Assembly (NCBI RefSeq): GCF_024539675.1
Contig: NZ_JAHHIT010000065.1
Span: 1-56,137, forward strand
DNA from: Streptomyces hilarionis
GTDB lineage: Bacteria > Actinomycetota > Actinomycetes > Streptomycetales > Streptomycetaceae
Length of the DNA stretch: 56,137 bases
Reading direction: 5' to 3'
Part shown: positions 51,471 to 56,137 of the stretch, in pieces
Layout of the letters: the number at the start of each line of letters is the position of its first letter
Position numbering within the stretch: the first letter of the stretch is position 1
Position numbers and translations under genes: made by a program
The notes under the pieces: model-generated
Databases searched by the model: none
What the model was told of the DNA's origin: nothing
Seen by the model: the letters and a program-made list of their open reading frames with translations, nothing else

Positions 51471-52097
51471 TCACACGTCCCCGTAGGCCTCCTCGCCCAG
51501 CGTGAGGCAGGCCGTGCCGGCGGTGGCGTCCGCCAGCCAGGCGCGGAAGGCGTCCACCTCGGCGTCCGGCAGGCCGACCTCGAGGGCGACCGCCTCGCCG
51601 TAGCGGACGTCGCGCACCTGGCGCCCGGTGGCGAGCAGGTCGTTGTGCACCTTGCCGGCGCGCTGGTGGTCGACGGTCACGGTGACCAGCCGGAAGCGGC
51701 GGCGGGTGAGGACGCCGACGGAGTCGATCGCCTCGCCGACCGCGCCGCCGTAGGCCCGGATCAGGCCTCCCGCGCCGAGCTTGACGCCGCCGTAGTAGCG
51801 GGTGACGACGGCGACGACGTACCGCATGTCGCGGCGCAGCAGCATGTGCAGCATGGGCACGCCCGCGGTGCCGCCGGGCTCGCCGTCGTCACTCGCCTTC
51901 TGCACGGCGGCGTCGGCGCCGATGACGTAGGCCCAGCAGTTGTGGGTGGCGTCGGCGTGCTCCTTGCGGACGGACGCGAGGAAGTCCTGCGCCTGCTGTT
52001 CGGTGGCCGCCGGGGCGAGGGCGCACAGGAAGCGGGACCGGTTGACCTCGGTCTCGTGCACGCCCGCGCGGGCGACGGTGCGGTACTCGTCCTGCAT
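51471..52097 (-). CDS. IMPACT/YigZ-family protein
   Basis: A 208-residue protein of the UPF0029 group. NRSRFLCALAPAATEQQAQDFLASVRKEHADATHNCWAYVIG and the signature SDDGEPGGTAGVPMLHMLLRRDMRYVVAVVTRYYGGVKLGAGGLIRAYG are unmistakable; a C-terminal DUF1949-like domain follows. Eukaryotic IMPACT modulates translation stress control, but the bacterial role is not settled. Confidence 0.93.
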   Translation of the reverse strand: MQDEYRTVARAGVHETEVNRSRFLCALAPAATEQQAQDFLASVRKEHADATHNCWAYVIGADAAVQKASDDGEPGGTAGVPMLHMLLRRDMRYVVAVVTRYYGGVKLGAGGLIRAYGGAVGEAIDSVGVLTRRRFRLVTVTVDHQRAGKVHNDLLATGRQVRDVRYGEAVALEVGLPDAEVDAFRAWLADATAGTACLTLGEEAYGDV

Positions 52098-52219
52098 CCG
52101 GTCAGCCTATGCGGTGATCGGACCGGCGACTCGCGCGCGGCGCTCCGCGGGCCGCGACGGGGGGCCGACGGCGGCGACCGTGACCGCGGCCCCGACCGCC
52201 CACGGGTGCGCGTCGTCGC

Positions 52220-52780
52220 TCAGGCGCCCCTGGGCACGGTCATCGAGGTGAGCAGGGCGGCGCCGGGCGTCAGGGCCCGCCAGTGCGGGCCGTGCCAGGT
52301 CAGGACGGCGATCGCCGACGTCGGGAACTTCAGCCGCACCTGGTCGAGGGCGTCTCCGAGGCCCGCTCCAGCCAGGTGCAGGACGAGTTCCTCCAGACCG
52401 GGGTTGTGTCCGACCAGCAGGAGGGTGCCGACCTCGTCGGGCGTCTCGCGGACGACGTCCAGCAGCTCGGGCGCGTCCGCCCCGTAGAGCCGGGCGTCGA
52501 AGATCGCCCGCGGCGGCGGATCCCACCGGGCGCCCGCCAGCGCCCAGGTATCGCGGGCGCGGACGGCGGTGGAGCACAGGGCGAGATCCGGGCGGCAGCC
52601 GGCTTCGGCGAGCGCGCGGCCCGCCGCCGGGGCGTCCCGGAGGCCGCGCGGGCCGAGCGGCCGCTCGTGGTCGGGAACGCCGTGCGGCCAGGCCGACTTG
52701 GCGTGCCGCAGCACGACCAGCCGGCGCGGCGGGCCGTCCGACGCCGTGCCGCCCGTCGCCGCGGCGCCGCCGGCGGTCAT
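52220..52780 (-). CDS. SixA-like histidine phosphatase
   Basis: A 186-residue member of the histidine phosphatase superfamily. RLVVLRHAKSAWPHGVPDHERPLGPRG has the RHG-type motif (here RHAK) with the phospho-accepting His; CSTAVRARDTW, and LLVGHNPGLEELVLHL with the second catalytic His, complete the site. SixA acts on phosphorylated histidine proteins; the target here is unknown. The ATG overlaps the stop of the upstream CysRS-like gene by four bases, so the two are coupled. Confidence 0.9.
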   Translation of the reverse strand: MTAGGAAATGGTASDGPPRRLVVLRHAKSAWPHGVPDHERPLGPRGLRDAPAAGRALAEAGCRPDLALCSTAVRARDTWALAGARWDPPPRAIFDARLYGADAPELLDVVRETPDEVGTLLLVGHNPGLEELVLHLAGAGLGDALDQVRLKFPTSAIAVLTWHGPHWRALTPGAALLTSMTVPRGA

Positions 52781-53523
52781 GCCGGCGCCCCGAGGTCGCG
52801 GGTGAGTTCGAGGCCGAGCAGCCGGTCGGCGTAGGCGTACGTCTCGAAGCGGGCGCCCGCCGCGAGGCCGGGACCGGCGTCGCCGACCGAGCGCAGCACG
52901 TTCAGCACCGCGGGCACGTCGAGGTCGTCGTCCCAGGCGGCGCGCAGCCGCGCGCGAAGCTCCTCGGGGACCGGTCGCGAGGGCTGCCGGGCCCAGTCGG
53001 CCACGGCCCGCCGCCAGCGCGCGAGGGTGTCGCGGGCCTCGGCCAGCGCCGTCGCGTCGAGCCGCAGCGGCTCCGCACGGGGCGCGGAGAGCAGGGCGAG
53101 CCGCAGGACGGCCGGGTCGGCGTCCGGCACGGCCCGGCGGGCGTCCACCGTGGCCGGACAGCCCTCGACCGGGGCGACAAAGATCCGCACCCCGTCGTCG
53201 GGGCTCCGGCCCCCCTCACCCACGACGTGGAGGATCTGCGCCTCGCCCACGCCGGCCGCGAGGTCCCTGCCGTCCTCGAAGGGATGCATGCCGAGGGCCG
53301 TGGCGCCGGCCCGCAGCTCGGCCTGGTCGCGGTCGCCGGTGAGCTGGAGCCAGGCGGGCGTGCCGCCCAGTTCCAGCGCGCGCACCAGCAGGTCCGCGAC
53401 GAGCAGCACCCTGAGCGACGCGGCCCCGTAGCCCGAGGCATGGGCCTGGACACGGGTCAGACCCCGCCGGACGGGGGCGGCGAGGGCGGGTTCGCCGGTT
53501 CGGGCGTCGATGATGCGCAGCAC
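52777..53523 (-). CDS. Cysteinyl-tRNA synthetase-like protein lacking catalytic motifs
   Basis: A 248-residue protein I read as a stripped CysRS/MshC relative. The start LRIIDARTGEPALAAPVRRGLTRVQAHASG resembles the CysRS opening, followed by LRVLLVADLLVRALELGGTPAWLQLTGD in place of the HIGH-motif helix and next strand. Residues 133-212 (VPDADPAVLRLALLSAPRAEPLRLDATALAEARDTLARW; LRAAWDDDLDVPAVLNVL) match the CysRS segment after KMSKS and the DDFNTP helix bundle. HIGH, KMSKS and the Cys/His zinc ligands are absent. It cannot activate cysteine by the usual chemistry. Coupled to the SixA-like gene. Function unknown. Confidence 0.7.
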   Translation of the reverse strand: MLRIIDARTGEPALAAPVRRGLTRVQAHASGYGAASLRVLLVADLLVRALELGGTPAWLQLTGDRDQAELRAGATALGMHPFEDGRDLAAGVGEAQILHVVGEGGRSPDDGVRIFVAPVEGCPATVDARRAVPDADPAVLRLALLSAPRAEPLRLDATALAEARDTLARWRRAVADWARQPSRPVPEELRARLRAAWDDDLDVPAVLNVLRSVGDAGPGLAAGARFETYAYADRLLGLELTRDLGAPA

Positions 53524-53698
53524 GTGCCGAGCCTAGGCGGACGAACGCGGGTTCGCAGGCAGGGGGCGCAAAGGCGGGGTCCGGAATCAGGATCCGTCGC
53601 CCAGTGTTGACCCCCGCGTCGGATCCTGTGCGACGCAAGAATCATTACGACTGTTTCTGACCGATTCTGATCAATCCCGACTGTCAAGGAGGCTGCCG

Positions 53699-54106
53699 GT
53701 GTACGGCGACGAGACGACGATCCGGAAGATCCTCACCGCGACCGGTGACACCTGGGCCGTGGTGGGCCTGTCGACGAACCGCGCGCGGGCTGCCTACGGC
53801 GTCGCCGAGGTGCTCCGGCGCTTCGGCAAGCGGGTCGTGCCCGTGCACCCGAAAGCGGAGACCGTGCACGGCGAGCGGGGGTACGCCTCCCTGGCGGACA
53901 TCCCCTTCGCGGTGGACGTCGTCGACGTCTTCGTCAACAGCGAGCTCGCGGGGGCCGTGGCCGACGAGGCGGTGGCCAAGGGCGCGCGGGCGGTGTGGTT
54001 CCAGCTCGGCGTCGTCGACGAGGCGGCCTACGACCGCACGAGGGCCGCGGGGCTGGACATGGTCATGGACCGCTGCCCTGCGATCGAGATCCCGCGCCTG
54101 TCCTGA
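53699..54106 (+). CDS. CoA-binding domain protein (YccU-like)
   Basis: A 135-residue Rossmann protein. TWAVVGLSTNRARAAYGVAEVLRRFGKRVVPVHPKAE is the CoA-binding N-terminal half and ARAVWFQLGVVDEAAYDRTRAAGLDMVMDRCPAIEIPRL the C-terminal half of the CoA_binding_2 family. AAGGAGG precedes the GTG at 53699. The 175-base upstream region is relatively AT-rich, with CGACTGT repeated at 53648 and 53680, and probably holds the promoter. Confidence 0.9.
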   Translation: MYGDETTIRKILTATGDTWAVVGLSTNRARAAYGVAEVLRRFGKRVVPVHPKAETVHGERGYASLADIPFAVDVVDVFVNSELAGAVADEAVAKGARAVWFQLGVVDEAAYDRTRAAGLDMVMDRCPAIEIPRLS

Positions 54107-54185
54107 CAGCCCGGCTCCGGGGGCCGGTGCGGCGGGCACGTCCCCGTCGGGGCGGTGACGCGCCCGCCGGAGCGCCGAACGGGCC

Positions 54186-54198
54186 GCCCATAATGGGC
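54186..54198. promoter_or_regulatory. Palindrome over the start region of the PobA-like gene
   Basis: GCCCA-TAA-TGGGC, five-base arms, immediately upstream of the GTG at 54201. It contains CATAAT, which would serve as a -10 for a leaderless message, so a bound protein would block the promoter. Confidence 0.35.
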
Positions 54199-54200
54199 CG

Positions 54201-55418
54201 GTGACCACCGACTCCCCTTCCTCGCGTTCCTCGCGCCACGTCCCGGTCGTCGTCGTGGGCGCGGGCCCGGCGGGCCTCACCGTCGGCAACATCCTGCGGG
54301 CCGCGTCCGTCGACTGCGTCGTACTGGAGGCGGAGAGCCGTGAGTTCATCGAGCGGCGGACCCGGGCCGGGGTCATCGAGGAGTGGGCGGTGCACGCGTT
54401 GCAGCGCCGCGGTCTCGCCGACAACCTGTCGGCACGCGCCGAGCGCCACTCGTCGTGCGAGTTCCGCTTCGGCGGCGAACGGTACCGCTTCTCCTACACC
54501 GAGCTGACGGGCCGTCATCACTGGGTGTATCCGCAGCCGTTGCTGGTGACGGACCTCGTCCGCGAGTACGTCGACGTGCGCGGCGGCGACGCCCGCTTCT
54601 CGGTGCGCGACGTGGACCTGCACGACCTCGACACCGCTCGGCCCTTCGTGACGTACACATGCCCGGAGACGGCTGAACAGCAGGTGCTGACGTGCGACTT
54701 CGTCGTCGGCGCGGACGGCCCGCGCGGTGCGGCCCGGGCCGCGCTGCCGCCCGGACACGCGCGGATCGCCCGGCACGACTACGGCACGGGCTGGCTGGCG
54801 CTGCTCGCCGAGGCGCCGCCGTCCGGCGACTGCGTGCTGTTCGGCGTCCACCCGAACGGCTTCGCCGGGCACATGGCCCGCAGCCCCGAGGTGACCCGCT
54901 TCTACCTCCAGTGCCCGCCCGGCGACGACCCGGAGAACTGGTCCCACGACCGCGTCTGGTCCGAGCTGCGCCTGCGTCTGGAAGCGGCGGACGCGCCGCC
55001 GCTCGTCGAGGGCCCGCTGATCGAGAAGCGCGTGCTCGACCTGCACGACTACGTGGTCGAGCCGATGACGTACGGACGGCTCTTCCTGGCGGGCGACTCG
55101 GCGCATCTCGTGGCGCCCATCGCGGCGAAGGGCATGAACCTCGCCCTGCACGACGCGTTCCTGCTGGGGGACGCCCTGGTCGCCTACCTGGACGGCGGCG
55201 ACGGGAGCGGGCTGGACGGCTACTCGGAGGCCTGTCTGCGCCGGGTGTGGGACTACCAGGAGTTCTCGCAGTGGCTGTCCGAGGTCTACCACGGGACCGC
55301 CGCCGGCGACCCCTTCCGCGCGGGCACCACCTTCGCCCGGCTGCGCCGGCTGTTCACGTCCCCCGCCGCCGCTGCCGCCTTCGCGGAGCAGTACCTGGGC
55401 GCGGCGGAGCGCTACTGA
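54201..55418 (+). CDS. pobA: 4-hydroxybenzoate 3-monooxygenase (PobA-like flavoprotein)
   Basis: Hydroxylates 4-hydroxybenzoate to protocatechuate using FAD and NAD(P)H. 405 residues. PVVVVGAGPAGLTVGNIL is the FAD-binding P-loop fold; RTRAGVIEEWAVHAL, HHWVYPQPLLVTDLVREYV and CDFVVGADGPRGAAR are PobA blocks; RLFLAGDSAHLVAPIAAKGMNLALHDAFLLGDAL is the second FAD site; and WDYQEFSQWLSEVYH closes it. Whether it uses the exact substrate is inferred from these blocks. No pca genes are in view. A hairpin (CGCGGCG-GAA-CGCCGCG, 55419-55435) directly follows the stop. Confidence 0.88.
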   Translation: MTTDSPSSRSSRHVPVVVVGAGPAGLTVGNILRAASVDCVVLEAESREFIERRTRAGVIEEWAVHALQRRGLADNLSARAERHSSCEFRFGGERYRFSYTELTGRHHWVYPQPLLVTDLVREYVDVRGGDARFSVRDVDLHDLDTARPFVTYTCPETAEQQVLTCDFVVGADGPRGAARAALPPGHARIARHDYGTGWLALLAEAPPSGDCVLFGVHPNGFAGHMARSPEVTRFYLQCPPGDDPENWSHDRVWSELRLRLEAADAPPLVEGPLIEKRVLDLHDYVVEPMTYGRLFLAGDSAHLVAPIAAKGMNLALHDAFLLGDALVAYLDGGDGSGLDGYSEACLRRVWDYQEFSQWLSEVYHGTAAGDPFRAGTTFARLRRLFTSPAAAAAFAEQYLGAAERY

Positions 55419-55435
55419 CGCGGCGGAACGCCGCG
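55419..55435 (+). terminator. Hairpin directly after the PobA-like gene
   Basis: CGCGGCG, loop GAA, CGCCGCG: perfect 7-bp stem starting at the base after the stop codon. A 17-bp direct repeat (CGGACGAGGACCGCGCC at 55465 and 55497) follows in the same intergenic stretch. Confidence 0.5.
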
Positions 55436-55533
55436 AACACCGCACGCCGGGACGCGCGACACACCGGACGAGGACCGCGCCGGACGGCTACCGCGTCGGA
55501 CGAGGACCGCGCCCGCCGCGCACCGCGTGCTGC

Positions 55534-55881
55534 TCAGTCGTGCACCGGGCGGTCGCCGAGCCGGTGGTCCGCCACGCTCAGCGCCTCGTCGACCAGCCGG
55601 CGCAGATGACCGTCGGACAGCGAGTAGATCACCCGGCGGCCGTCCTTGCGGGTGTTCACCAGGCCGGCCAGCCGCAGCCGCGCCAGATGCTGGCTGACCG
55701 CCGGGCGGGCCGCGTCGCAGCGCTCCGTCAGGGTGCTCACGTCGGCCTCGCCGGAGACGAGCGCGTGCAGCAGGGTGAGCCGGGTGCGGTCGCCGAGCAG
55801 GGCGAGCAGCTCGGCGGCGAGGGCGAACTGCTCTTCGCCGGGAGTGCGCGGATGCGCATGGTGCGCAGGTGACAGGTGCAT
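55534..55881 (-). CDS. ArsR/SmtB-family metal-responsive repressor
   Basis: A 115-residue winged-helix repressor. FALAAELLALLGDRTRLTLLHALVSGEADVSTLTERCDAARPAVSQHLARLRLAGLVNTRKDGRRVIYSL is the HTH and wing; LVDEALSVADHRLGDRPVHD is the C-terminal helix carrying metal-binding candidates (Asp, His, His) as in CzrA/NmtR types, with an extra His-rich N-terminus (HLSPAHHAHP). The ATG at 55881 is preferred because an earlier one overlaps the -10. Divergent from a His-rich cation transporter gene, a standard zinc/cobalt efflux pairing. Confidence 0.9.
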   Translation of the reverse strand: MHLSPAHHAHPRTPGEEQFALAAELLALLGDRTRLTLLHALVSGEADVSTLTERCDAARPAVSQHLARLRLAGLVNTRKDGRRVIYSLSDGHLRRLVDEALSVADHRLGDRPVHD

Positions 55882-55883
55882 GC

Positions 55884-55899
55884 GTGCGCTCATACGCAC
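55884..55899. promoter_or_regulatory. Operator candidate for the ArsR repressor
   Basis: GTGCG, six bases, CGCAC lies between the divergent ArsR and transporter genes, next to overlapping -10 elements on both strands (CATAAT 55899-55904 plus; CATTAT 55900-55905 minus). Binding here would repress both. Confidence 0.55.
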
Positions 55900-55955
55900 A
55901 TAATGGCCGAGTGGGCGCGGACGCGTCCACCTGGGCGCACCGGAAGGGGACCGAC

Positions 55956-56137
55956 GTGGGCGACCGGCACGACCACGGACAGGAACACGGGCACGGGCAC
56001 GATCAGGCGCGCCGGGACGGCCACGGGCGCCCGCACGCGCACGGCCATGACCACGGGAACGGCCACGGCCACGTCGAAGGACACGGCCGCCCCCCGGCCG
56101 ACGTCGACGCCCACACCCGTCCCGCACACCCCCACCC
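55956..56137 (+). CDS. Cation diffusion facilitator-type transporter (N-terminal fragment)
   Basis: Only 60 codons fall in the window. They encode a His/Gly/Asp-rich stretch (DRHDHGQEHGHGHDQ...) with more than 15 His, the usual cytoplasmic metal-binding N-terminus of CzcD-like zinc exporters; the membrane part would lie beyond the right edge. AAGGGGA precedes the GTG at 55956; an in-frame GTG at 55911 is an alternative. The paired ArsR repressor supports metal efflux. Confidence 0.7.
   Translation, partial: MGDRHDHGQEHGHGHDQARRDGHGRPHAHGHDHGNGHGHVEGHGRPPADVDAHTRPAHPH

Noticed and set aside
53648..53686. CGACTGT direct repeat upstream of the CoA-binding protein gene
   Set aside because: Two 7-base copies at 32-base spacing are not enough to claim an operator.

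Overview
The window is high-GC DNA with strong third-position GC bias, one TTA codon across more than fifty genes, and gene families typical of Streptomyces: an XRE/DUF397/anti-sigma trio, LuxR regulators, MocR and ROK regulators, and a c-di-AMP riboswitch in front of a NlpC/P60 hydrolase. The order urease, biotin genes, lipase, purB is, from memory, like the left chromosomal arm of S. coelicolor, so I read this as a core-arm boundary segment of a Streptomyces chromosome.

Layout. 1-2935: end of a urease operon (ureA-ureB-ureC-ureF, minus strand; ureF runs off the left edge). 3345-4645: a lone Phd/YefM-type antitoxin divergent from a ClpP-like protein that has lost its catalytic His, followed by a small helical protein; a TGTACA-containing palindrome lies between them. 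4646-5681: a long leader with a ydaO-type (c-di-AMP) riboswitch and a secreted NlpC/P60 hydrolase. 5734-7536: anti-sigma-like ATPase divergent from an XRE-DUF5753 regulator (with a TTA codon) and its DUF397 partner. 7588-12124: biotin synthesis, bioF divergent from bioB-bioA-bioD. 12204-15240: LuxR regulator without a P-loop, divergent from a secreted lipase. 15357-16796: methyltransferase, then a convergent RHH antitoxin/degenerate Fic toxin pair. 16943-20874: MacB-like ABC exporter and a GNAT. 21070-25856: two CNNM/CBS membrane proteins, a GDSL esterase and purB. 25901-26815: Mug glycosylase and a hypothetical protein. 26874-30525: ABC-2 exporter divergent from a histidine kinase/response regulator pair around a striking 18-bp inverted repeat. 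30625-32664: ROK and GntR/HutC regulators, convergent. 32962-36960: F420/NADP oxidoreductase, alpha/beta hydrolase, EamA permease and MocR regulator. 36987-38050: a 193-bp foldback element abutted by an intact IS5-type insertion sequence. 38216-43451: PhoD phosphatase behind a PHO-box-like site, a membrane ACT-GNAT protein, and a Cys/Met-metabolism PLP enzyme divergent from its Lrp regulator. 43521-47170: DUF885 metallopeptidase, ATP-grasp protein, rhodanese and Lrp. 47131-53523: sbcC-sbcD, IMPACT protein, SixA-like phosphatase and an apparently dead cysteinyl-tRNA synthetase relative. 53699-56137: CoA-binding protein, PobA-like hydroxylase, ArsR repressor and the His-rich start of a cation-efflux gene.

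Most of this is housekeeping or ordinary accessory content. The items I consider most worth follow-up are the ClpP-like protein with Ser-Arg-Asp in place of Ser-His-Asp and its antitoxin-bounded locus, the catalytically stripped CysRS paralogue, the foldback element whose arms differ only by G-U-compatible changes, the paired palindromes between the ABC exporter and its two-component system, and the Cys-Gly-His repeat tail on BioB. No tRNA, rRNA or CRISPR array was seen. All family assignments come from reading motifs by eye; no database search was run.
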